Source of the DNA: Siphonodentalium dalli
Lineage: Eukaryota; Mollusca; Scaphopoda; Gadilida; Siphonodentaliidae
Reading direction: 5' to 3'
Assembly: GCA_032622095.1 (NCBI GenBank)
Contig: CP136069.1
Location: forward strand, 184,069,122-184,133,121
Length of the DNA: 64,000 nucleotides
Shown here: piece by piece, positions 33,301 through 44,195 of the stretch
Layout of the letters: each line of letters begins with the position of its first letter
How positions within the stretch are numbered: the stretch's first letter is position 1
Made by a program: the position numbers and the translations under genes
The notes under the pieces: generated by a model
What the model was told of the DNA's origin: nothing
What the model saw: only the letters and a program-made list of their open reading frames with translations
Databases searched by the model: none

Positions 33301-34590
33301 ACAACACTATACTGGTAGCAGATTAAAAAATATATAGCACATACTTACCAACCATACTCTTGACTTTGTGCGCACACACAGACAAAACAGTCAGCTAATT
33401 TCCATAAAAGAAAGTACATCAGGATTCAGGAGAACTCCATAAGAAACGCTTTGTTGAGAAATCCACATTTTATGAGAACAAAACGTATTTAATTTAAATT
33501 TTCCAAAGCCAGGGTATGCGTTGTGGCTCAACTTCACCAGAAAGCAAACAGCTGGATTTGACTGTGACTGCAATTGTGCAAGGTCAGATTCCCTCAGCAA
33601 GCCAGCTTATATTTTAACATGGCCTGCCTGGTCTAAATCCCAATCAGGATTAATCAAGAGATTACTCAATGAATTCACACCAGCAAGTTTACAATGGATA
33701 CAGTCATTGCCAAATACTGCTGTGTGATATCTGGTTGGGTCATTTCAAAATTTGATCACTCGCTTCAATAACATAAGAATTAAATCATGTTTTGTGCTGT
33801 AATATATTGATTTCTCAACAAAGCATTCTTGACAGACAACTCCCCAACCAGATTCAGTTTTGTTTGTGGAAATTTCTCAATAACTGACCCTGTAAGTGTG
33901 CTCAAAATCAGATTTCAGTTCGGAAGAAAGTATCACATATTTCCAATTTATGTCACAGGTAAAGTGTTATTTACTATATATAATATATGTATAGTTGTTT
34001 CTAGCTTCTCATGTGAAGTTTGTGCCATTTCTTTTCTCTATTTAAAAAATTACCCAAATTTTAACCGGAGTACATATTGGACACTGTTGGAGTGCTTTGG
34101 TTAAGCCTTAAACAAAACTTGATTTCCAAGTCGAGCAAGAGGCAGAACTCAACCAACAATCAACATACCATCAACAAATTAGAACATTACATGACTGTGT
34201 CTTTCTAAATATGAATAACGCACCAGCTAAACGTATCAAAAAATTATGTCTAGCGTTAGTCGTCAAGTTATCATCCCAAAAATTGTGGTTTCTAAGTTGA
34301 AACGGGGCATAATTCCGACTGATAACTGGGCATAATTCCGACTGATAACTGCATCAATAAATATCAGACCATAATCAAAAGCGAACTTGATGCGTATCTT
34401 AAAGGCGATCCACATGCCAACATTTTATGTCAAAAATCATCTTGAACTTATCAACCACAACCGGACGTTGACAAAGTTGAGAAAGGGGCACACATCCGGT
34501 CAAAAATGACCGGACTTTGAACAAATTCTAATCTGACATGTGTGTTTTTACAACCAATATACACACGATTGAATACATAGCGAAACATAC
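30311..34590. other. Gene-free stretch with scattered low-copy repeats
   Basis: No gene supported over 4.3 kb. From about 32,860 to 33,130 and from 34,255 to 34,560, 'TTCAAGTTATCA' and 'GGCATAAYTCYG' motifs recur at about 130-bp spacing, as in the 'ATAACTCC' families elsewhere. The rest (31.2-32.8 kb and 33.2-34.2 kb) shows nothing recognisable. Confidence 0.4.
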
Positions 34591-34594
34591 TTAA

Positions 34595-36532
34595 GGACTT
34601 TGCTAACCCAATTTTCCCCAAATTTTATGGAGTCAAAATAAAGGTTTATGTTCACTTTTATTAGTAATCACAGTAACCAAACCCATGAATGCAACACTTT
34701 AAGAGTATAATTCATGGTGGAACATGTTAAAAATATTAACAGGTCGGGCACACATCCAAAACGGTCTACGTAGCTCGTTTTGTCTACTGTAGCCCGATTG
34801 AGCTACGTTTTTAATGTGATTTACACGCCTCTTGCGATTATCGCCATACCAAAAAAAGCGCATTTCGAATTTTCGTTCATTAGTTGTGTACCACTATCAC
34901 GTCTACAAAGAAGCAAAAAACTCAACGACTCACCACGGCTTTAATACCCTTTGAGCGATTCAAAATCAATTTGTTTTGGTCAATTTACCATGACAAACGG
35001 TAAGAAATGATCATCAAAATCTCTTGATCGAAATGTAAATCTTCATCAAATCTGACGTAGTTCCGGTCGCAATTGTGTTCCCAATCATCCGTGTGCAAGC
35101 GGTAATCGGATTGGTTGCATTTAGCCGGGGATTAATGGTACGTTCTTAATGGGATTTCAGTGTAACATCTATCTGTTGGAATGTACGGAACGGCAAATGG
35201 ACAACCATATTTGTATAACTGTAATGTTACGCGAGGTGCTTCCAAATTTCAAAGTAGAGTTGTGAATCGTGTTTCCGTAGTTGCCTTCTCTGAATGGCGG
35301 TCGCCAAACACTTAACAAATAGTCTTCTCCGAGTGAAGCTGTTCGCTTTATCCAATCAGGTAAGCCACATAAACTGGACGTTCTTGACCTTCAAAAATAA
35401 GTATCCTGCATAAACAAATGGAATGTTCCCTACTTTTTATGGGAAAATCTGATATTTTCTGGAAAGTCACTACCAAACGCTAACATGTGTTAATTAAAAC
35501 ATCGTTAATTGCGCCTAAGCCGTGGTGAGTCGTTGAGTTTTTTGCTTCTTTGTAGACGTGATAGTGGTACACAACTAATGAATGAAAATACGAAATGCGC
35601 TTTTTTCGTGGTATGGTGATAATCGCAAGAGGCGTGTAAATCACATTAAAAACGTAGCTCAATCGGGCTACAGTAGACAAAACGAGCTACGTATACCGTT
35701 TTGGATGTGTGCCCGACCTGATTAAATGTGAAATTTATAGAGGTTTTTAAAATATATTTATTCGAACCCAAAATCAATAAACACAAAGTCCATATCAAAG
35801 AAAAAAATATGGCAATATGTACTGAACACTGTGAAGAATGATGAACAATAAAATAATATTCATATTTATCAAGCATTCTTTGATAAAATTACTAAGAACC
35901 AATTGTTTACAAATAATTGAGTAACTTACCTGACATCCCTTGTAGTGAGGTGATAGTTAAGTGTTAATATCTGTGGACAGTGGTGTGTTGTGAATCTCTT
36001 GACAAAAGAACTGTGTAATCCCCAATCTGGGGGTACCCCACATCCCAGAAACTAGGTCACCAATCAGTGTGATTCAGGATATCATATTATCATGGGTCAA
36101 CACCTGCTGGTCATAATCCCAGCTGGATTGAGTGAACATTAACTTGACCCATCAAATTCAGTTCCCAAATAGCTTTTCTGAGCAATGAAATCTACCATTT
36201 GTAAACAACTGCTTCAAACCCAAAAATCTTAATAAAACTGAATAAATGTGAGTATATCTTTATTGTTCATCATTATTCACAATGTTCAGTACACATACCC
36301 ATATCTTTATTAATTGATATGAACTTTGTGTTTGTTGAATTTGGGTTCGAAAAAATAGATTTTAAAAACTTCTATAAATTTCACATTTTGAATTTCTAAC
36401 ATAATCTACCATGAATTTTACTCTTAAAATGTTGCATCCATGGGTTTGGTTACTGTGATTTCTAATAAAAGTGAACAAAAACCTTTATTTTGGACTCCAT
36501 CAAATGTGAGGAAAATTGGGTTAGCATAGTCC
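34595..36532. mobile_element. TTAA-flanked TIR element interrupted by a second element
   Basis: The left terminus GGACTTTGCTAACCCAATTT pairs with the right terminus (reverse complement GGACTATGCTAACCCAATTT). TTAA stands outside both ends (34,591-34,594 and 36,533-36,536). The left arm is split: 34,595-34,739 and 35,726-35,875 together match the right arm (about 36,235-36,532). Removing the 981-bp insert restores a continuous long arm of roughly 290 bp. The core of about 360 bp has no ORF. Confidence 0.75.
34740..35720. mobile_element. TIR element inserted in the left arm of 34,595-36,532
   Basis: 981 bp with arms of about 200 bp (34,740-34,941 and 35,519-35,720). The termini are CAGGTCGGGCACACATCC and its exact reverse complement. 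ATTAA lies on both sides (34,735-34,739 and 35,721-35,725) and occurs once in the inferred empty site. The arms differ at few positions, so this insertion is younger than its host element. The 580-bp core has no transposase. Confidence 0.8.
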
Positions 36533-36819
36533 TTAATCTGGGTTCACTATTACATGGCGATTTATATTCACTCGGAGTAACACGGTCGTGTCACGCGAGG
36601 TTGTGATTAGGAGAATAGAATTGACGAATTAACGGAGATAATTATTCAAAAATGTTTTTTTTATAAGCACCCCAAAACCCCTCACAAACCACGCACACAA
36701 TAGGAGAATTTGACTTATGAGAAGTTGTGCACATATCAATGTAATGTACTACGTGCATGTGAGTGAGTGAATGAGGGATAGCCACGGTCAATCAACACTT
36801 TGTATCATATTGGGAATAA

Positions 36820-37180
36820 CTCCACACAAAACAAGTCGGACAGACGTCATAATCGCAGGTGCACAGGTTCCCATTGTACTAAATATATTTGCAAAGTTTC
36901 AAAAACATTGACCTAAAAATGTAGGAATAAAATCTCGGACAAAATTATGCATGCTGCAAATAAATTTATCGAAACAAAGGGGGATAACTCCACCAAAAAC
37001 AGTCGCACAGACGTCATAAATCCAGGTGCACAGGTTCCCCATGGTACTAAATATCTGTTCCAAGTTCCAAGGAATAACAGCTCAGACAAAATTATACATG
37101 TTGTGAAAATGTTCTAAGTCGAAAAAGGGGATAACTCCACCAAAACAAGCCGGACAGACGTCATAATAGCAGATTCACGA
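36820..37180 (+). repeat. Three tandem copies of the dispersed 'ATAACTCCACC' repeat
   Basis: 'ATAACTCCACCAAAA' plus 'GACAGACGTCATAAT' recur at about 36,818, 36,985 and 37,130. The block ends in 'CGGACGGACGACGCAAAAC' near 37,240. Same family as 18,281-18,510. Confidence 0.6.
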
Positions 37181-37299
37181 AAAATGATAAAAAAAACGAC
37201 TGAGAAAAACTCCGGACAAAATTGTGTCCATGGACAACGGACGGACGGACGACGCAAAACTTTGTTGCGTGGGTATAATAAAACCTTCTGCCGAGTTCT

Positions 37300-38690
37300 G
37301 GGCTATTCAGAGACCCGGATTGCAGTTTTCACTAATTTATTATTCAAAACGTATTGCCGTGGTAACATCAGAACCTCCCCATACATATGTCCACCAGCAC
37401 ATTATTATATTTATTAATTATATTAAAGTCTTAAACTATAATTTGATAAAACTGGGAATTGCTATAATAAGAAATGTCTGCATTAATGTTTACTACCTTG
37501 TTGTGGTGATTTTTTACCCGAAGATCGAATCCCAGAAAATTGACGGACCCGATAATTATCTTGTGGCATTTGGATTCCATTTTTCACTGTTTCCATTTAC
37601 GAAAAAGCCTATTTAACCCAAAAAATAAATAAACAATTGTACAACATTTCTTTTAAAGGTAACATCTGTATGTTATGCACTCAATCAAGACTAGTAGATG
37701 TATGTTGATATATTATTCGTCTTGTTACTCTTCCACATAACTCAATTCTACTAATGGCCGATTCCATAGTGCCAGTTAATATATATAAATAAGGGAGGGT
37801 GTGTTGTTCCGATAGCTGGATTCCAGTTTTCACTGATTTTATTAATAAATAAAAATAAATAACCCTGGTAACCATTGATCCTGCTTTATTCCAACAGCGC
37901 CTTATTATATATATTACTTACATCTGAATTGTTGACAAACGAAGCTGTTTTTTTTATAAATGGCATGCATAATAATTAATGATGCATACCATGTTGTGAT
38001 CGATTCCAGAATTCTCTCATTTTTCACCAAAAAAACTGTTTTTACCCAAAAAATGAACCCTAGAGCATTGACATACTCCAAAATTTTCTTACAAAATGTG
38101 AACATGTCCCTCCTCTATTGTTTAGTTGCGTTCCCATCCAATAAAAGACGTAAATGTTATTTAGACAGCTGGATTCCATTTTTCACTGGTTTGATTCACG
38201 AAAAAGCCTATTTTACCCCAAAATCAGAAATCGCTCAACATTTCACAAAAATGCAACACCGGCATGTTGTCTGCTATACCAATATGAAACTTTGGTATAT
38301 AACTAATCTTGTTACTCTTTCACAGGATTCAATTCGAATAAGTGCCGATTCCGGTCCCCGCTAATAAATGTGTAGGGCCTATATATAAATATAAGGGGAT
38401 GCTTCTCAGAGTACTCAATTCCAGTTTTCACTGATTTTATTAATTTAAATCAGATTACCCTGGTAACCATAGAACCTGCCTTATTCCAAAAAAGCCTCGT
38501 CAATTTATTATCTGCATCTAACACTTAATTTTTTAACATTGAAACTGGGATTTTTTTTATAAAATGGAATGAATTAATGACGCATATCTTGTTGTGGTGG
38601 ATTCCAGAATTATCTAAAAAAAAAATTAAAAAAAATAGCGATTTTTACCCCAAAAACGAACCCTAGAACGTTGACGTACATGTAGTTCAC
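37300..38690 (+). repeat. Tandem array with an approximately 590-bp unit, locus 2
   Basis: 'CCATTTTTCACTG' anchors at 37,577 and 38,176, 'AGTTTTCACTGATTTTATTAAT' blocks at about 37,830 and 38,423, and 'CCCTGGTAACCAT' at about 37,864 and 38,458. Units match those at 29.6-30.3 kb. Confidence 0.65.
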
Positions 38691-38723
38691 TGTTGTTACA
38701 CAAGGCATATATGGTTTCTGATT

Positions 38724-38825
38724 AGTGTTTAAACAATTATTTGACTAATCGGCGTCGACTCGATTATTAAACAAGTCGACGCTGAAATCCGCCAGTCGAT
38801 TAATCTAAGAAAATCGGCAATATGG
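38724..38825 (+). repeat. Fragment related to the hAT-like element of 52.9 kb
   Basis: 'TAGTGTTTAAACAATTA' followed by 'CGTCGACTCGATTA' resembles the left end of 52,945-53,844 ('TAGTGTTGAAACAATTA...GTCGACTAGTCGA'). Only one end is recognisable. Confidence 0.35.
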
Positions 38826-39492
38826 CCTACCGAATTCATAGAATTTACAGTTGCATGTTCGGTGCTGGGTGGCACCTCTCAGAATGCGTTCGATTCTTCT
38901 CTTATACCGGACAATTCCGATATTCTAATTTTTGTTCTCAGGCTGGTAGAGGTGTATGATTGTGTATAAGGTGTATACTGTTTATACTGTGTTATATTGT
39001 GTTATTTTCTGGAACATGCTATCATGTGACTTATTTCCACTAAAACAAGATACAATTTGTCGTATTTTGGATAAATTCTAGCACATTGTAAACTATATAG
39101 TTAATCTATAGTTTTAAAATATAAAAGACTACCATTAACAAAAGAGTGTGGGGTTTTTCATGGTACTTATGATAGTTAAAGTGCAAGTTAAGATAACAAA
39201 CAAGCGGAACTGTCAAACATTTCGACATTCAAGGAGTATTTGTAGGATGATCTAATGCAGCTCATATATTGACTGTGACATTTGACCATTTCAATAAATA
39301 TTTGTTAGCACAAGTAGCAATATTGGCTTTGGAAATATAAAAATGTACATTTGTGGCACGTGAAAATCAAGTTAGGAACGTGCGATATCATGCTACCCGG
39401 TCGTAAAAGGGTGTAATCGAAATGCCTAATGTTTGCATACCAGTCACAACTAGTTATCTTGCACTTTAATTGTTAACAACTCTCCTTGTTCA

Positions 39493-39848
39493 ACCGATTT
39501 AGGTTGTCTTTTGTCTATAAAATGATGTGATTGAAAAAATTGGTGTTAAGGGCATTTCCGCCCCGATAACTTTGAGACATGTATATTCGATCGATATATA
39601 GTTTCATCATTGTGTGGTCTTTTTTCAATCCCGAAATTTGTACCCTATTTCGATCTATACACCAGATTTATCGATGTTTTAATGACATTTGTCAAGTTAT
39701 CCCCCTTTTTGCTGCATTCTATACATAAAAAATGCGAAACCAGAAAATATTTTTGTAAGACTGCTGTGGATGTTTCGACCGCACAATGATGAAACTATAT
39801 ATCGACAGAATATTTTATTTTTATAGACAAAAGACAACCTAAATCGGT
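39493..39848. mobile_element. Foldback element, 356 bp
   Basis: ACCGATTTAGGTTGTCTTTT at the left pairs exactly with AAAAGACAACCTAAATCGGT at the right. An inner pair, 'TATATAGTTTCATCATTGTG' and its complement, also matches. No ORF. No convincing target duplication is seen. Confidence 0.65.
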
Positions 39849-40260
39849 GACAACAATATATATGAATAATAAAGTTTATATTTAAAAAAAGTAAATTCAT
39901 AATTAATTAACAAAATTGACATAATAATTTCAATAATATTTTTATATTTAAAACAGTAAATTAATAATTGCCACTTATAAATTAAAATTTAATTTTATCG
40001 GCTTCCGTAAAAAGATTCTTACCTTAATATTTGTATGTGCACTTTATAAACTTCATTGAGTCATCTTTGTCATGTATTGAGTTTGATATATTTTGTTAAC
40101 AGTTTTTAAATCATGTATGTCTCATGTTTGTTATTATATTTTATGTGTTTATTATGATTAAATAAAGTAATCATTTAAAATAAATGTATTCACTTTCTAA
40201 ATTATTATTTCACAAAAAACCTCAAATACCACAAAACACAATAGTTTAGAGTTGCCAATT
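39849..40260. other. Very AT-rich gene-free stretch
   Basis: Mostly A/T runs. No gene or repeat family recognised. Confidence 0.4.
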
Positions 40261-40299
40261 AGTTAATCCGATTACATATAACACTAAGCACATAGGCCG

Positions 40300-40815
40300 C
40301 TTACCCCTTTTAAATGGTGCCGGCCGCTTACACTTTATAGAATGAAAGAACGAAAAGTTGAATAAAATCAACAAATTTGTGAATTTAAAAACAATTCAAA
40401 CGTTAATGTTTTCCATGTCATAACCCGGACATATGTACTAAATTTCAGGCATGTCCATTGTTAAACAAAGAAGATAATGCGACATCAAGTCCGCTTACAC
40501 TTTTTATTTTGGAGCCGGCCGCATACACTTTAGAGTGTGTTTCAGAACGAAAAAGTTGAATAAAATCAAAAAATTTGTGCATTTAAAAACAATTCAAACG
40601 TTATTGTATTCCATGTCCCAGCCCAGACATATTTCAATAATATTCATTGAGAAACAAAGGACCAAACGCCATATAACACCCCGTATACACCTTTTATTCC
40701 GAGCCGGTCTCGACCTCGGCATACACTTTATAGTGTGTCCCGATCTGGCCCAGGTCGACTGGGGCGAGTGGGCCCTGGGGCGAGTGGGCCGGTTTCCGGC
40801 ACCTTTTATAGGTGG
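40300..40815 (+). repeat. Two to three copies of an approximately 200-bp GC-tailed unit
   Basis: 'GCCGGCCGCTTACACTTTATA' (40,319), 'GCCGGCCGCATACACTTTAG' (40,514) and a third 'GCATACACTTTATAGTGTG' (40,717), with 'GAACGAAAA.GTTGAATAAAATCAA' after the first two. It ends in a short duplication, 'TGGGGCGAGTGGGCC' twice, near 40,758 and 40,776. Confidence 0.55.
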
Positions 40816-43589
40816 CGCCATTATCGTGAGCAAGCTTCGTTAATTTGCAGCAGGTATCCGTTTGTGCGTAGTTTAATTTAGAAAGTTCCCCAATTAATAT
40901 CGTAAATAGAGCGACTGTATTTGACAGAGAAGGCCTCTTTTATTGATTATCAATTTGCTATACATTAAAAAACGACAAATGCACATGCCCGTTCAAGCGT
41001 AGTAGTCTATTTTCCCCATGTTAAACGACATCCGCAAATACCAAATAACGCTAACCTACGTGCAAATGTTTTACATGACAACTGTTAATATATTTGGGCT
41101 GAATTCATCTGATGTGGTATGATTCCTGAAAATAAACAACAAAACCATCGTTATTTGGAAATGTAGTTTCGGCTAACATTTACAGAAATCCTCCACCTCA
41201 ATTATTCCGACACACACATCAGATGAAAAACAACCATCATACAACCGCCCAAATTGGGCGAAATAATTCTCTATCACAGATCGAGAGAAATTTTTCTTAT
41301 AGGATTTTCGTCGGGTGTTCAACCATTCTCAAAGACTAGGCGATTTACGCTTCGCATGGGAAATAACATCTTCCATAAACAAAAACCATATTCGCACAAT
41401 GCTACAAAATACGGCTCTGGTAAAAGGCGATGACCTTGACTCGTTGACGCATATACATGTATGCGAATGCAGTATAATGTATTCACAGCATGCCAGTACC
41501 AGACTTGATCACGCATTACATAGTGATAAATAGTATTAAATAGCAATAATTAGTTCAAGTTTAACAGACGAGTCTCCAAACGAACAGACGTATATATCGG
41601 TAGTGCGCACATGGTCAATCACGTGATTGAAATAGACCGGCAGATATGGTTTATATTTATGGAAGAGTTTATTTCCTCAGCGAAGCGGAAATGGCCGAGT
41701 CGTTGATAATGCTGTTCAAAGAGACTGGCATACTAGTAGCTCTATATATAAATAGTTTGGCTCTCGAACATTATGCGGCCATGTAAATGGACACAAGTCC
41801 CTCATATTGGGTAAATGTTCCCAAAAAATTAAAAGCTGTTAAAAGATCACCACCAAGAAAAATATGGAAAAATAGATAAATTTTTATTATTATTTATTAT
41901 CTTTCGTGTATTGAAACCATTGTTATATTTAAAAGCCTGTGATATTTTATATGTACCACCTTGGGATGAAAGTTTACAACTATTCCGATTAATGGTGTAA
42001 TAATTTCAAATCACCCCTCAGACTGAACATTTTCCAGCCGATGAAATTTCAGTCCAAGATCCAAATTGACCGAAAGTAAGAAAAACGTTTGGTCTAAAAA
42101 CAAATTTCACACCAAATACTGGTATGAAAATCAAACGATGGCAAGTTCAACCATGGTCTACAATATCCAACAGTGTCAGTTTGGACAAAGTTGGAGCGTG
42201 AGCCGCCCCCCCCCCCCCAGATCCCGCGTCCCTGCAAATACCTTCGGAGTGTGAAGAGGTCCGGCCATGGTCGGATGACGTTCTTGGTACACCGTCCACC
42301 AGCGCCCTAATTCCGCGTTCAAGGAACGACATTGCTGTCATTTTTCAACCCCAGAACCGTCCGTTAGAATTGTCCGAGAATTCAGTAACGTTGCACAGTT
42401 CCAGTATCCAATGCATGTATACTTGATTTGTTCAAACTATCAAACTAGAGCAATCCACTTCAAGTTTGTGCTCTACTGTACTTCGTCCGGTTGGTGGTGA
42501 TTGCCATGGCTGTGGGTTATAATTTAGAAATAAAAGTTACAAATTATGAACAATTCCCAAAGAATATAGTATGGTATAGTATAATGATATTATGTATGCG
42601 ATATTATCCACAAATCACGCTTTCTGTGAGCCGAGCGTTTGTTGATATACACCACTTAAAGATTGTACAATAAGCAGATCACTCAACACCGTGGCGGAGT
42701 TTTTGGGGAGAGTGATGCACGATGACCCATTCAACACCGAAATATTGAGGGGGCGAGGATTAGCGAGCGCTATATCGGCATGTTGTAAACAACGTTGTGG
42801 CAGTTTAACCAAAGTTCACCACTGGCGTCTCCCCGGTGTTGACTGTTTTGCTCATTGCACATTTTTTACGTACTGTACTGTAACATCATTTGGCGGTTGT
42901 TTACATAACACAGCGTACGAACTTGACAATAACGTACTATTCACGCAATATTTATGATTGGTATAAGAACAAAATCTGTCTTTATTTCAATAGTATCTAT
43001 GTTTATGGCAGTTGTAAATGGTGTGACTATTTTAACAGCAATACCATCGCGAAGGCCACCCGTGCCTTTAACCTTGAGCACACTTGAACTAAAATGGACC
43101 CAAGGCCTTTGAAGGGGGTTCAGGTGAATTGTTTGTTTATAAAAGACTGTAGAGCAACCATCATCAACAAGTTCATTTAAAATAGATCGACTCTGTTCCT
43201 CCAATAACGCGATTTCGCATATGAAAACTATTGTTATATAAACATTTATGCTACAGTTGCATTGCCAACAATATAATGTCCAGTTAGTCCAATGGATACC
43301 AAAGTTTAATCAAAACTTGACGGTAAACATTGGTAAATGTCAAACGTTGACCAAAGTATTGGAACTACTACGTAACTGGCGATATGTCTTGTCAAATCAA
43401 TGTAACAATATTTTGTTTACATAACAATAGTGCCAATACTGATATATTGTTATGGGATAATTTTCAATAATTAATATAAGTTATATTGTTTGCACATTTT
43501 ACCCTCTGACTTGGGTCCCTTTAAATTGATAGTTGCTTTCGAAACACGTTCTTTAAGCCTTGAAAGTGTGTGTACGACATTTGCAGAAT
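40816..43589. other. Gene-free stretch
   Basis: Only short frames with no recognisable domain. A run of C lies at about 42,207-42,218. No RNA gene or repeat family that I can name. Confidence 0.4.
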
Positions 43590-44136
43590 GAGGTCTCCAA
43601 GGGGTAAATTTAGTGACGCTAGCACGCTGTGCACCAAATGCATTGATTTTTTGTATTGATTTCTATTCGTATAATATCCATAATATAATTGACATAAAAT
43701 GTGTATAAAATAATAACATGACCATGATTGGTCGTCTTCTAATTGCCCTTTAGTATACATAATTGCAATTATATAATTCCGGAATGAAAACAAATCTGCT
43801 CGAATGCATTATAAACTATGTTATGCATCATCTAGGAACCTCTGTCTGTTTAGGCTTCAACTGCTATGAGAGACCTAGGATCAGACTGAAGTTCCCAAGT
43901 TGAAGTTGGTGATGTTCCCCATTAGTCACCCCGATTATGCACTTTATCTTCTGCAAAAATTAAGGGATATAGAAACTGAACAGAAGGGGAAAAGTAACTT
44001 AAAACATTGTTCATTTGAGACTATAGATGCTTTCCAGGAAACGAGGCCTAAGCAGATTGAGGTCCCAACAGGGCGAATTTGATGATGTAATCCATCTTTG
44101 CGAGGTAGCATCACTAAATTCACCCTCTGGGGACCT
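43590..44136. mobile_element. Second copy of the 'GAGGTCC...GGACCTC' foldback element
   Basis: 43,590-43,625 is the left terminus ('GAGGTCTCCAAGGGGTAAAT'). 43,855-44,055 matches 14,427-14,637 in order ('TAGGATCAGA', 'AAGTTGGTGATGTTC', 'GAGGCCTAAGCAGA'). 44,056-44,136 is a hairpin ending GGGGACCTC. About 220 bp after the left terminus is absent from the 14-kb copy and is probably a later insertion. Confidence 0.6.
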
Positions 44137-44195
44137 CATTCAGACGGACTATTTTAATGCTTGACGTTCTTCGTCTGGCTGATAATGATATATTG

